DNA of 64,000 nucleotides from Vibrio atlanticus (GCF_024347315.1 NZ_AP025461.1:620001-684000), one strand, 5' to 3'; shown: positions 27,123-35,181, numbered from the stretch's first letter. Program-made: numbers and translations. The notes: generated by a model from the sequence alone, not told the origin.

Positions 27123-27157
27123 CGCGAATATTGAATTTCAATGTTCGCGTTTTTTTA
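27123..27157 (+). terminator. rho-independent terminator of rhlE
   Basis: Stem CGCGAATATTGAA / TTCAATGTTCGCG (one G-T pair) then seven T residues. Confidence 0.85.
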
Positions 27158-27169
27158 TGGGTGTAATTA

Positions 27170-27433
27170 GGGCGTGTTGACCTTTCGCGGTTAAATTTTG
27201 TTCGAGCTAAAAGTGTTTTAATCGCGGCGAGGGGGAAGTCGCCTAGTCATTCTAAGCAAATCTCCCTCAACAAAGAGTAAAACGCTTTTAGCTGAACCCT
27301 TTGGGCAGCGTTTGCTGGTCATTTCTACTACGTTATCGGCTTCTCATGTAGGCTAGCTACACATCGAAACCTCTGCCTTGTATAAATACCCAGCAACTCG
27401 CTGCAAAAATCAGCTCGAAAGATCAACACGCCC
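27170..27433. mobile_element. 264-bp MITE-like element
   Basis: Terminal inverted repeats GGGCGTGTTGACCTTTCG and CGAAAGATCAACACGCCC match at 17 of 18 positions. The element is flanked by a TA dinucleotide on each side (27168-27169 and 27434-27435), the likely target duplication. There is no coding capacity. Internally, AGCTAAAAGTGTTTTA and AAAACGCTTTTAGCT form a further inverted pair. I have the impression that similar repeats recur in Vibrio genomes, but this needs a search. Confidence 0.75.
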
Positions 27434-27564
27434 TAAGCAAACAAGAAGAGGTTTCTTCAGAGTTGAAGCTATCGAATTTATTGAAAAGTAGGTATTTATA
27501 GGAAGAGAAATTAATCTTTAATGATCTATTAATAACAACATAATCACTAGCGATTTGTTGGGTT

Positions 27565-27577
27565 TTGCAATTTGCAA
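27565..27577 (+). promoter_or_regulatory. LuxO binding site upstream of the first qrr
   Basis: TTGCAATTTGCAA fits the LuxO consensus TTGCA-N3-TGCAA exactly. It lies about 100 bases upstream of the transcription start, as expected of an enhancer site for a sigma-54 activator. A partial copy (TTTGCAAAAC) follows. Confidence 0.8.
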
Positions 27578-27651
27578 TTTCAGTTTGCAAAACAAACAAG
27601 CATTTATGGCGAATACGTGTTCAGATGCGTAGTGAATACGTATATTTAAAG

Positions 27652-27668
27652 TTGGCACGTATAGTGCA
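27652..27668 (+). promoter_or_regulatory. sigma-54 promoter of the first qrr
   Basis: TTGGCAC at 27652-27658 and TGCA at 27665-27668 give the -24 GG and -12 GC spaced by exactly ten bases. The predicted start at about 27679 matches the conserved 5' end of Qrr RNA. Confidence 0.85.
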
Positions 27669-27678
27669 TTATTAATAG

Positions 27679-27786
27679 TGACCCTTCTTAAGCCGAGGGT
27701 CACCTAGCCAACTGACGTTGTTAGTGAACCCATATTGTTCACACAAAATATATGACCAATCACCCTTTTGTGATTGGTTTTTTTTT
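27679..27786 (+). ncRNA. qrr: Qrr quorum-regulatory small RNA, first copy
   Basis: About 108 nt. The 5' hairpin TGACCCT / AGGGTCA precedes the conserved target-pairing core CCTAGCCAACTGACGTTGTT. A second hairpin GTGAAC / GTTCAC follows. Transcription ends at ACCAATCAC / GTGATTGGT plus T residues. Qrr RNAs pair with Hfq to control the luxR/hapR and aphA mRNAs in Vibrio. It is preceded by a sigma-54 promoter and a LuxO site. Its first 52 bases are identical to those of a second copy at 34782-34890 on the other strand. Which qrr number it is cannot be decided here. Confidence 0.95.
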
Positions 27787-27922
27787 GCCTGAATTTTGAG
27801 TTCTACTTGTTGGTCTTACTTTTTATTAATTGTTATTACTACACTTATTAATAAGTGCAGTTAGCTCAAGCAAAACAAGCAGAGCACGACAATTTACTAA
27901 TCATGCTCATACCATTCTTGCG

Positions 27923-29440
27923 CTAACACTCACCACACTTTGAGTAACAGCTTGGTTGGCGCGGGCATTCTCCACCTCGGGAGCAGATAAGCCTAGCCTC
28001 TGTCTCAATCCCACGTTCAATCCAATTTATATTTAGAATCTTGGCTATTGTCGTGAGATCTTTCTTGATGTTACGCGGGATTACCACCGAGCCACCATTG
28101 TTAACGCATGATGCTTTAAGTTGCTCTGCAATGTCTCTTGAATTACCGCCTTGTGCATCAATTGCAGGGTTAAGGTCTATGCCTGCACACAATACGCGAT
28201 TGTTACCTGCAGGATCCGTCATATTGATTGATTCACAGCAGTAGATTCTTGGTTCATCACCCACATTTAAAATAGATATTTGAGCCGAACTCCCTGCGCG
28301 AGGTTCTGACAATCGACGGAACACAGCCCAATGTTGACATGGGTCGGCAACAGTTCTCATATTTCCCCAAGGCAGTGGAATCCCGTTCCCGCGGTACACC
28401 GCCTTGAGTTTCCCTGGCCCATAAGCATCAAAGTAGTGCCAGTGAGGGTAGGGCGATACTACCGTCATTCGACGCATAGCAACAGAGGGGGAAACCCCCG
28501 CTCTTTTGTGAACGTCGATTTCGTAACCAGTGCGGTCAAGCAACTGTCTAAATGGAACTTTCGGGCAAAGAAGTGCGCCAGCAAAGAAGCTAGATTCAAA
28601 GTCTCGCCATGCTTGAAGAATATCTTGAGAATTAAGTTGCGAAGAGCCTGAAACCTGGTTGTCGTCCCATGTGTTGTTGTTGCCGACCGACAACACACTC
28701 TTTAAGCCTTCTTTGCTATGCAGAATACAATGGCCAATATAGACCGATAAATCGTATTTCAGACGAGTGGGGTACTCTTTCAGGATTTCATTTAAGAAGA
28801 TTGTGCTAGGAGGTTCAAAGAACGAAGTGACTAGCTGTTTGGCATTAATTCCGAGTTCATCAACAACGTCTTTCGGTGTGCGTGTTACCCAACGGATGTT
28901 AATTCCTAGGCTTCTAGCGATGTCTATAAGGTCTTCTACGCTGAGGTTAAGACGTTTCAAGCCAACTTCTTCAGCTGCGCGCTCAAGGTCAGGGAAGTGG
29001 TTCTGATTGCTTTCTTGGTGTGCTCGAATTAAGAGGTGTGCAAACTGGCGGCCTGAGATCCCCGTTTGCGATAGCATCTCCGGAATTGCAATTTGCAGGA
29101 TGTCGTTGGAGAAAAGAAAGCTAGGCTCGAGTGCCATGCCACTTATCCCACCACGATTCCCTTTATCTGGAGCAATGGCTTGTTGTTCAGATTCGTCGTC
29201 AAGGAACCAGGTTGGGTTCTTCTGAAAGACCTGCGCGATTACTTCTAGCATATCGATGCTTGGGACGCGCTTTCCACGTTCAATCATTGAAAGGTAAGAA
29301 ACGGAAGGTGCGTATTCTGGGTTGATTCTAATACAACGCGCAGACAGATCTTCCATCGTTAAATGGTTACGTTTTCTTAGGTTACGTATTTTCGTACCTA
29401 GGAAATGAGACTGACGAACTAAACTTTTTGACAAGGCCAT
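27923..29440 (-). CDS. XRE family transcriptional regulator, ScfR/DUF3612-like
   Basis: About 505 residues from the ATG at 29440; the frame opens at a TTG at 29488. An N-terminal HTH_3 domain (about 10-70, with LTMEDLSARC and SVSYLSMIERGKRVP) is followed by a long effector region like short-chain fatty acid regulators, probably DUF3612. The C terminus is cysteine-rich (CSRGGECPRQPSCYSKCGEC), suggesting a bound metal or cluster. Two TTGTAAAATT direct repeats 15 bases apart (29443-29467) lie right upstream of the ATG, a candidate autoregulatory operator. The divergent gene 186 bp away is a probable target. Confidence 0.75.
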   Translation of the reverse strand: MALSKSLVRQSHFLGTKIRNLRKRNHLTMEDLSARCIRINPEYAPSVSYLSMIERGKRVPSIDMLEVIAQVFQKNPTWFLDDESEQQAIAPDKGNRGGISGMALEPSFLFSNDILQIAIPEMLSQTGISGRQFAHLLIRAHQESNQNHFPDLERAAEEVGLKRLNLSVEDLIDIARSLGINIRWVTRTPKDVVDELGINAKQLVTSFFEPPSTIFLNEILKEYPTRLKYDLSVYIGHCILHSKEGLKSVLSVGNNNTWDDNQVSGSSQLNSQDILQAWRDFESSFFAGALLCPKVPFRQLLDRTGYEIDVHKRAGVSPSVAMRRMTVVSPYPHWHYFDAYGPGKLKAVYRGNGIPLPWGNMRTVADPCQHWAVFRRLSEPRAGSSAQISILNVGDEPRIYCCESINMTDPAGNNRVLCAGIDLNPAIDAQGGNSRDIAEQLKASCVNNGGSVVIPRNIKKDLTTIAKILNINWIERGIETEARLICSRGGECPRQPSCYSKCGEC

Positions 29441-29442
29441 AT

Positions 29443-29467
29443 TTGTAAAATTCACATTGTAAAATTT
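29443..29467. promoter_or_regulatory. paired TTGTAAAATT direct repeats (candidate operator)
   Basis: Two identical decamers start at 29443 and 29458, one and a half helical turns apart, just upstream of the regulator start codon. A related GTTGTGAAATTGTAG lies further upstream. The position suits autoregulation or control of the divergent gene, but no binding data exist. Confidence 0.45.
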
Positions 29468-29625
29468 TTGTTGTGAAATTGTAGGCAAAAAAGCGCTAGT
29501 CTACAAACTAAGCAATTCACAAAATGACAAATAAGTTAAACGTTAGTTTGGAATAATTGCTCTAGGACACATTTTTGCTATAAAAATCGGTGAATGTTCA
29601 CCGGGTTAGTCAAGAGGGAAAGACT

Positions 29626-30228
29626 ATGAATATGCTTACATTCGATAAAACAGAAATCCAAAAACAAACAAAACCATTTATCGCTGAAGCTGTCTTTGCC
29701 GTGGAGACTATCAGTGCCAAACAGCAAACTGAGAAGCAACTCAAAGCAAAGCAACTGCTAGACAGATTGTTCCCATTAGAGAACGGCTCACATCAAGATG
29801 TAACGAGCTACGTAGTTGATTACCGCCATATCATGGCTTATTTCAAAGATGGCCAACACAGTGGTCTAAAGCATCCTAAGCAGTTTGTAGCTTACATGGG
29901 TGAGAAGTGTGACCCAGACTCAATCTTGTTCCGAGATAGCAGTGGAAGCCATTTAGAAGTGATGTTTGGTTGTCATAAAGGGACGGGGTGTATTGAATTG
30001 GTCGATATCGATGATATTCAGTTAGAGTCGTGCACCACGTTTGGTCAGTCGCCAATGGAAACGGTACAAACGAATACTGAGCGTCAAGGCATCACTACAG
30101 CAATACGTCACTGGATCAGCCTAGTTCAAGGTGATGAGAAGGGTAAACCAAAAGCATGCAGCGAAGACAAAGAGTTCCGAGCTAAGAGCGGTGAGGATTA
30201 CTGTCTTAACTATTGCTACGCCCTTTAA
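29626..30228 (+). CDS. hypothetical protein divergent from the XRE/DUF3612-like regulator
   Basis: About 200 residues from the ATG at 29626, which has GAGGGAAAG upstream; the frame opens 36 bases earlier. It is soluble, without signal or membrane segments. Landmarks are YRHIMAYFKDGQHSGLKHP, SHLEVMFGCHKGTGCIELVDIDD and a cysteine-containing C terminus (YCLNYCYAL). I do not recognise the family. The regulator 186 bp away on the opposite strand probably controls it, and its metabolite could be a short-chain acyl compound by analogy with ScfR. That is inference. Confidence 0.6.
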   Translation: MNMLTFDKTEIQKQTKPFIAEAVFAVETISAKQQTEKQLKAKQLLDRLFPLENGSHQDVTSYVVDYRHIMAYFKDGQHSGLKHPKQFVAYMGEKCDPDSILFRDSSGSHLEVMFGCHKGTGCIELVDIDDIQLESCTTFGQSPMETVQTNTERQGITTAIRHWISLVQGDEKGKPKACSEDKEFRAKSGEDYCLNYCYAL

Positions 30229-30333
30229 TGTCACAGCTACATCTTTGGCATTTATGAAAGATGTAGAACCAGTGTAGTGTTAAACACTCTGAATGTATTT
30301 AGCATTAAACACTGACGACTATGCATAAACGAC

Positions 30334-30377
30334 AAAGCCCCAACGATTAACCTACTGGTTATTGATTGGGGCTTTTT
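30334..30377. terminator. terminator between the hypothetical gene and the GGEEF gene
   Basis: Stem AAAGCCCCAA / TTGGGGCTTT with a long loop, then T residues rightward. It may also close the leftward diguanylate cyclase gene. Confidence 0.75.
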
Positions 30378-30479
30378 GCTTTCGATGTTAATTACGAGTC
30401 TATTTTTGTGCCTAGAGCCTAGAAATCAGGGTTTAGTAAGTACGCCGTTTAACTGTAAATTTGTTTAGATGATTGCAGA

Positions 30480-31496
30480 TTACAGCGGCATCACTCTATT
30501 TCGACCAAGTGACTTCGCTTCGTAAAGTAGCTTATCAGCGCGTTCGATCAGTGATTGTGCCGATTCACCGGGTTCAAGTTCAGCAACACCAAACGATGCG
30601 GTGATACTACCTACCTGTTGCCCGCTACGACGATCTTTAATCGATAGCTTTTCTAGAGAGCGGCGGTTGGTGTCTGCAAGCTGACGTGCAATGCGTAATG
30701 ATTTGTTTGGCACGATTATCGCGAACTCTTCACCACCAAACCGGTAAGCAGCAATACCTTCACGGCACATTTGTTTCAATTTGCGCGCAATGCCTTTAAG
30801 AACCATGTCACCAAATAGGTGGCCATAAGTGTCGTTGAAGTTTTTAAAATGATCGATATCGAGAAGAATTAAACACAGAGGTTGTTTCGCTTCACACAAG
30901 GTTTCTATATCACGGTCGAAAGAGCGACGGTTATAGAGTGTCGTTGTGCTGTCAAAGAGTGCATCTTTCTGCACTTCGACTAGCTGAGACTTTAGCTTAG
31001 TGATTTCTGATGTCGCAGAATTCAACTGAGAATTTAAAAATTGAGTAGAGTGACGAATATGACGAGATTCAGAAACTAACTGACGAACTAAAGACATGAC
31101 TTCATCGATCGATAAACTTTCATTGTCAACGCGGGCTAAATCTTCGAAGCTTTTATCAATCATCTCAGAAAAAGCAGAGGTATCGGTCAGTGTGTCATTC
31201 ATCGAATTCGAAACTTCCGAGACCAACAATTCTAAATTGGCGCGGAGGTCATTGATATTCGTTTCAGACTTGCTAGCAACATAATTATTGTAAAGCTGCT
31301 CACCAACGGCTGGAGGACAAATGCCATAGTATTCCAAGATACCATCCATGTCTTTTGTCAGCTGTGGGATAGCATTGTCAACATAGGTGTACCAAAGTGC
31401 GTAATTTGCAGGTGTAGTAGACACCCGGTTCTTCATCATAAGAGGCACCGCTTTTTTTAGATTTGCGGTGGATTTTTGAAATTCGTCTTTTTTCAT
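30480..31496 (-). CDS. soluble diguanylate cyclase (GGEEF)
   Basis: About 338 residues from the ATG at 31496. The N-terminal half is helical with no membrane segment and holds a probable coiled coil before the catalytic domain (LNSQLNSATSEITKLKSQLVEVQ). The active-site loop FGGEEF is at about 254-258, with LLDIDHFKNFNDTYGH intact. It should make c-di-GMP in the cytosol, with activity set by the N-terminal helical domain. It lies inside the block bounded by the two qrr genes. Confidence 0.9.
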   Translation of the reverse strand: MKKDEFQKSTANLKKAVPLMMKNRVSTTPANYALWYTYVDNAIPQLTKDMDGILEYYGICPPAVGEQLYNNYVASKSETNINDLRANLELLVSEVSNSMNDTLTDTSAFSEMIDKSFEDLARVDNESLSIDEVMSLVRQLVSESRHIRHSTQFLNSQLNSATSEITKLKSQLVEVQKDALFDSTTTLYNRRSFDRDIETLCEAKQPLCLILLDIDHFKNFNDTYGHLFGDMVLKGIARKLKQMCREGIAAYRFGGEEFAIIVPNKSLRIARQLADTNRRSLEKLSIKDRRSGQQVGSITASFGVAELEPGESAQSLIERADKLLYEAKSLGRNRVMPL

Positions 31497-31676
31497 GATT
31501 TTTACTGCAGATACCAAACTAACTAAGCCACTGCGACCAAGATTAGCGGATTTTACCGATCTTTGCTTTAAAAATTATATAATTAATGGATGAGGATTGG
31601 GCAAACAACTCATTTTCATTATGGAAATCGATTGCATATTTATATCGAACAATAAGTAGAGTGTTATTTAACCAAA

Positions 31677-31721
31677 GAGGAGAGGTCCGGTTTGGGGGGG
31701 GCGGCTGTTGGTGAGGGGGGG
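31677..31721 (+). other. G-rich tract with quadruplex potential
   Basis: Runs of eight G (31694-31701) and seven G (31715-31721) lie among further GG pairs in an AT-rich spacer upstream of the leftward diguanylate cyclase. Such runs are rare in this genome segment. No gene is present in the 347 bases from 31497 to 31843. Confidence 0.5.
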
Positions 31722-31843
31722 CTGTAATACCAATCGCGGTCAATAATGGGTTAGCCAAGCTTGTTCAAACACTCTGCCGAAAATGGGTAACACGGGTGAG
31801 TGTGGAAGCGATAGTAACTCAGTGGAAGTTTTATTTCAGGCAT

Positions 31844-31873
31844 AAAAAAGCGCCGATAAAAATCAGCGCTTTA
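31844..31873 (-). terminator. terminator of the cold-shock gene
   Basis: Read leftward: stem AGCGCTGAT / ATCGGCGCT, then six T residues. Confidence 0.8.
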
Positions 31874-31897
31874 AAATTCTTTTTAGCTAAAAGCTAA

Positions 31898-32110
31898 TTA
31901 TTGAGCAACAACGTTTGCTGCTTGTAGGCCTTTTTGACCGTTTTCAACTTCGAAAGAAACCTTTTGGCCTTCTTTCAGAGTTTTGAAACCTTCAGAAGCG
32001 ATAGCACGGAAGTGTACGAATACGTCAGCGCCGCCGTTGTCTTGAGAAATGAAACCGAAACCTTTCTCTTCGTTAAACCATTTTACAGTGCCAGTATTTG
32101 TGTTAGACAT
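31898..32110 (-). CDS. cold-shock protein (CspA family)
   Basis: 70 residues from the ATG at 32110; the frame opens six codons earlier. It is the single-domain OB fold: [16 protein letters not shown] with the RNP1-like KGFGFI, and the RNP2-like VFVHF. It binds single-stranded RNA/DNA as an RNA chaperone. The gene has a long upstream AT-rich region (32111-32426), typical of csp mRNAs with a thermosensitive leader, and a strong terminator. The cold-inducible member of the family cannot be told from the constitutive ones. Confidence 0.95.
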   Translation of the reverse strand: MSNTNTGTVKWFNEEKGFGFISQDNGGADVFVHFRAIASEGFKTLKEGQKVSFEVENGQKGLQAANVVAQ

Positions 32111-32426
32111 AATTTGTCCCTTATTCATAAATTTTCTAAATTGTTGATTGCATTACTGCAATGCGCTGATAATTGAATTATTTAATATTGCTAAGAAATA
32201 AGGAAAAACTACTTACAAAAACGGGTAACGATTTTACATGTCATTTTTTACTATTCATCTAACTTAAATAACTCCGGCTAACAGAGCGAGTGCATGTTAA
32301 CACAGTCTTTCGGGTTGTACACTCATTGATTGATAAATCAGCGAGTTTTTTTGTCATGTTGCGCTCGTTAACAAAAACTACCTACAACAGCTGATAGGTT
32401 TATAAAGTTACACGCCATGACAAAGT
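32111..32426 (-). promoter_or_regulatory. long 5' region of the cold-shock gene
   Basis: About 316 bases without an ORF. It is AT-rich with little obvious structure, and probably holds the promoter and a long mRNA leader. I see no clear cold-box match and give none. Confidence 0.35.
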
Positions 32427-32454
32427 AAAAAGGAAGCCTAAGCCTCCTTTTCTT
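32427..32454 (-). terminator. terminator of codBA
   Basis: Read leftward: stem AAGGAGGC / GCTTCCTT with a 3-base loop, then T residues, right after the codA stop codon. Confidence 0.8.
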
Positions 32455-32471
32455 CGTTAGTATAGACGATA

Positions 32472-33749
32472 TTATCGTTTGAAGTTGATATCTTCAGTCT
32501 TATCTAAATTAATTTTAGTCTTAGCTGGTTGAGTCTCTGCGATTATTTTTCCGTGGCGAATAGAGTACTGCACTGGAACTTGGCGACGTACTGCATCAAA
32601 ACCGTTATCTGCAGGAAGAATTAGTAAGCTTCCTGGCTTACCTTCTTCAATGCCGTAGTTGTCTTGGATATGCAGTGTGCGTGCTGAGTTCTTGCTGATC
32701 AAATCAAGTGAGGTGTTGATTTGGTCGTAGCCCATCACTTGCGTTACGTGCAGTCCCATGTGCAGAACTTGAAGCATATTCGCTGTACCCAGTGGGTACC
32801 ATGGGTCAAACACATCATCGTGGCCGAAACACACATTGATATTTGCTGCGAGCATCTCTTTAACACGCGTTACGCCACGACGTTTCGGGTAGTCGTCGAA
32901 GCGACCCTGTAAGTGAATATTCATTAACGGGTTAGCCACGAAGTTGATACCAGACATCTTCAATAGACGGAACAAGCGAGATGCGTAAGCACCGTTATAA
33001 GACCCCATCGCTGTGGTATGGCTTGCCGTTACCTTCTCACCCATTTCGAATTTGTGCGCAAGGGCTGCCAGCGTTTCAACGAAGCGAGATTGTTCATCGT
33101 CAATCTCATCACAGTGAACGTCGATCAGGCAGTCGTACTTGCGTGCAAGCTCGAACACGTAATGCAGAGATTCAACGCCGTATTCACGAGTGAATTCAAA
33201 GTGAGGGATAGCACCGATAACGTCAGCACCGATCTTCACAGCTTCTTCAAGCAACTCTTTGCCGTTGGGGTATGAAAGAATGCCTTCTTGAGGAAATGCA
33301 ACGATTTGGATGTCGACCCACTCTTTCATCTCTTCGCGGACTTCAACCATCGCTCTTAACGCCACTAACGTTGGGTCTGACACATCAACGTGTGTACGCA
33401 CGTGTTGAACCCCGTTCGCTATCTGCCATTTCAGTGTTTGCTTGGCACGAGACTTTACGTCTTCGATTGATAACAATTCTTTACGCTCAGCCCAACGCTC
33501 AATACCTTCAAACAAAGTACCAGAGATGTTCCAGTTAGGTTCTCCAGCCGTTTGCGTAGTATCTAGGTGGATGTGCGGTTCACAGAAAGGAGAAACTGCA
33601 ATACCACCTTCAGCATCAAGGATGTCACCTTGATGAGTGATTTGAGCGTCATTATCGAGAATGCGAGAAAATTGACCATTTTCAATCAGAATCTGTTTCA
33701 AGCCCTCTTGGTCTTGAAGTTTCGCGTTCTTGATTAATAAGGTTGTCAT
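32472..33749 (-). CDS. codA: cytosine deaminase CodA
   Basis: 425 residues, close to the 427 of E. coli CodA. Amidohydrolase metal-site motifs are intact: [30 protein letters not shown] and [15 protein letters not shown] (catalytic Asp). The C terminus follows E. coli CodA closely ([24 protein letters not shown]). It converts cytosine to uracil in the cytosol, feeding pyrimidine salvage. The start is 9 bases after the codB stop codon, an operon pair. Confidence 0.97.
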   Translation of the reverse strand: MTTLLIKNAKLQDQEGLKQILIENGQFSRILDNDAQITHQGDILDAEGGIAVSPFCEPHIHLDTTQTAGEPNWNISGTLFEGIERWAERKELLSIEDVKSRAKQTLKWQIANGVQHVRTHVDVSDPTLVALRAMVEVREEMKEWVDIQIVAFPQEGILSYPNGKELLEEAVKIGADVIGAIPHFEFTREYGVESLHYVFELARKYDCLIDVHCDEIDDEQSRFVETLAALAHKFEMGEKVTASHTTAMGSYNGAYASRLFRLLKMSGINFVANPLMNIHLQGRFDDYPKRRGVTRVKEMLAANINVCFGHDDVFDPWYPLGTANMLQVLHMGLHVTQVMGYDQINTSLDLISKNSARTLHIQDNYGIEEGKPGSLLILPADNGFDAVRRQVPVQYSIRHGKIIAETQPAKTKINLDKTEDINFKR

Positions 33750-33758
33750 AGTGTGTCC

Positions 33759-34469
33759 TTAAGCGGCCTGAGATTTCAGAGCTTTTTTGTTCAATAGAGG
33801 ATTTAGCACGAGGTAACTGATTGCACCACCAAACACGGCATTCAAAGGAACGATGCCAGGTAGGAAGTGACCAGCGGCTACGCCTGTTGCTACCGCGATA
33901 ATGCCAGCCCAGTTAACGGTTTGGAACTCTGCATTTGCAAAATCTTTGTAACGTTTACGGTTCGCGAAGAAGTCGGCGATGATTACGCCACCAATGGGTG
34001 GAATCGCTAGCGAAAGGAAGGTTAACCAACCAACGAAGTTGTTGTATAACCAAAGCGCGAAAATCGTACCGATAATGCCGTTAATGATAGACATTGTAGT
34101 ACTTGAGCGACCTGTGATGTTAGATAAACCCAGACCTGACGCATAAAGTGCATTTTCATTGGTTGTCCAGATATTCAAGCCAAGCACGATGATGGCTGGA
34201 AGCAGTAGACCTTGCGCGATCATCACATCTGAAATATCAGCCTGACCGGTTGCTGCTGCGCCTGCTGCGCCGAAGATAAACATCAGCGAGTTACCGATGA
34301 GAACGGCGAGGAAGAAATCGTTGAAAGAAAGACCTGTCCCGAGTGAACCACCTGTCCACATACTTGCAGAGAAGAAAGTGAGTCCAAGCATTACCATGGT
34401 GAGTGAAGCAACTCCTTTCCTAGCCGATGTAGGAACCGGCCCTAGACTGTAGTTATTATCCGCAGCCAT
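33759..34469 (-). CDS. codB: cytosine permease CodB with large internal in-frame deletion
   Basis: 236 residues instead of the usual 419. Residues 1-60 (SARKGV, GLTFFSASMWTGG, DFFLAVLIGN) and 61-236 (SLMFIFGAAGAA, ISDVMIAQGLLLPAI, LTFLSLAIPPIGGVIIADFF) match the two ends of E. coli CodB with high identity. The join, at about 34289, falls where both parents share Gly-Asn, and about 183 codons are missing in frame. That removes roughly helices 2 to 7, including part of the Mhp1-like substrate site. It is probably nonfunctional, or a reassembled variant. A collapsed read or a strain mutation is possible. Confidence 0.85.
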   Translation of the reverse strand: MAADNNYSLGPVPTSARKGVASLTMVMLGLTFFSASMWTGGSLGTGLSFNDFFLAVLIGNSLMFIFGAAGAAATGQADISDVMIAQGLLLPAIIVLGLNIWTTNENALYASGLGLSNITGRSSTTMSIINGIIGTIFALWLYNNFVGWLTFLSLAIPPIGGVIIADFFANRKRYKDFANAEFQTVNWAGIIAVATGVAAGHFLPGIVPLNAVFGGAISYLVLNPLLNKKALKSQAA

Positions 34470-34658
34470 TTTTTACCTCCGCAATTGTTCAAAATTAAAA
34501 TTAACGGTTGCCGTATTGTAGGCAAACGTGCGCATTATCGTGATATAAATAACATAGTCAATGCTAGTTTTGTCAATAAGCCATCTATTAAGGCGGTTAT
34601 GTTAAAAATAGGCATTTAAAACATAAGGTTACTTTTCACATTTATTCTTAAAAAATAA

Positions 34659-34772
34659 TTAGAAAACGTTTTCTATGGCGTAGGTGGTGAGCCAGAGTTG
34701 AACTTCACTATGAATGCTGGCGATTATGGCTATGAATGGGTGTCTGTATATTGGATGGGCGATGTTTCTTAA
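34659..34772 (+). pseudogene. possible C-terminal coding remnant
   Basis: An open frame of 37 codons follows an in-frame stop and ends in TAA. Its translation (reading from LENVFYGVGG, EPELNFTMNAGDYGYEWVSV, then YWMGDVS) looks more like the end of a real protein than random sequence, being rich in aromatic and glycine residues. No ribosome-binding site or start codon precedes it. The parent family is unrecognised. Confidence 0.3.
34660..34675. promoter_or_regulatory. perfect 16-bp palindrome, LacI/PurR-type operator candidate
   Basis: TAGAAAACGTTTTCTA is a perfect inverted repeat with the AACGTT core of LacI-family operators. It lies about 190 bases upstream of codB and overlaps the possible coding remnant. 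E. coli PurR controls codBA, which makes the candidate plausible, but the match to its consensus is partial. Confidence 0.45.
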
Positions 34773-34781
34773 ATTGCAGGC

Positions 34782-34890
34782 AAAAAAATGGCCAATCGCA
34801 ATACTCGCAATTGGCCTATATATATCGTGAACAAGAAAGGTTCACTAACAACGTCAGTTGGCTAGGTGACCCTCGGCTTAAGAAGGGTCA
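34782..34890 (-). ncRNA. qrr: Qrr quorum-regulatory small RNA, second copy
   Basis: About 109 nt, on the minus strand. The first 52 nt are identical to the copy at 27679, covering the 5' hairpin and the target-pairing core. They diverge after AGTGAACC, but both keep the GTGAAC / GTTCAC hairpin. The terminator is GGCCAATTGC / GCGATTGGCC followed by seven T. It has its own sigma-54 promoter and LuxO sites. The two copies point toward each other, about 7 kb apart. Confidence 0.95.
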
Positions 34891-34900
34891 ATATGTACAT

Positions 34901-34917
34901 TGCAGTTAGTGTGCCAA
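34901..34917 (-). promoter_or_regulatory. sigma-54 promoter of the second qrr
   Basis: Reading leftward, TTGGCAC starts at 34917 and TGCA ends at 34901, with GG and GC ten bases apart. The predicted start falls at about 34890, the first base of the Qrr. Confidence 0.85.
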
Positions 34918-34999
34918 CTTTTAAAGCAACGTAAAATGGGTGTTTTATAGCAATTTGGTGCGTATTTAAACGGTTTGCTTGCATTTTGAAAGTTGATAG

Positions 35000-35032
35000 T
35001 TGCATTTTGCAATTGCATTTTGCATTTTGCAA
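35000..35032 (-). promoter_or_regulatory. two LuxO sites upstream of the second qrr
   Basis: TTGCATTTTGCAA occurs at 35000-35012 and again at 35020-35032, each a perfect fit to TTGCA-N3-TGCAA. They are 110 to 140 bases upstream of the transcription start, suited to enhancer binding by LuxO. Confidence 0.8.
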
Positions 35033-35121
35033 TGATTGTCATTAAGGAATAAACGATAAAAGTGAATACTGCTTAGTTTTTTGATTTTTGCTGCTCTGTC
35101 TACAACTAACGGTAAAATAGA

Positions 35122-35157
35122 TAAAAAGCCCGTGCGATCTTAGATCTCCCGGGCTTT
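35122..35157 (-). terminator. terminator of the HlyD-like operon
   Basis: Stem AAAGCCCG / CGGGCTTT with an inner GATCTTAGATC, then a T-rich tail read leftward. It closes the leftward operon. Confidence 0.75.
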
Positions 35158-35181
35158 GTATCGTTTTATCTAAAACAAGTA

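Noticed and set aside
27518..27536. LuxR-type operator upstream of the first qrr
   Set aside because: TTAATGATCTATTAATAAC is a weak match in AT-rich DNA; feedback is known in V. harveyi, but the site is not convincing here.
27518..27703. 61-codon leftward reading frame
   Set aside because: It overlaps the qrr promoter and LuxO site on the opposite strand, has no ribosome-binding site and a non-protein-like composition.
29626..30228. malate synthase fragment
   Set aside because: No shared catalytic motif; the association was only suggested by the regulator type.
31543..31758. 71-codon leftward reading frame
   Set aside because: It runs through the C-tracts opposite the G-rich region, giving a proline-rich artefact.
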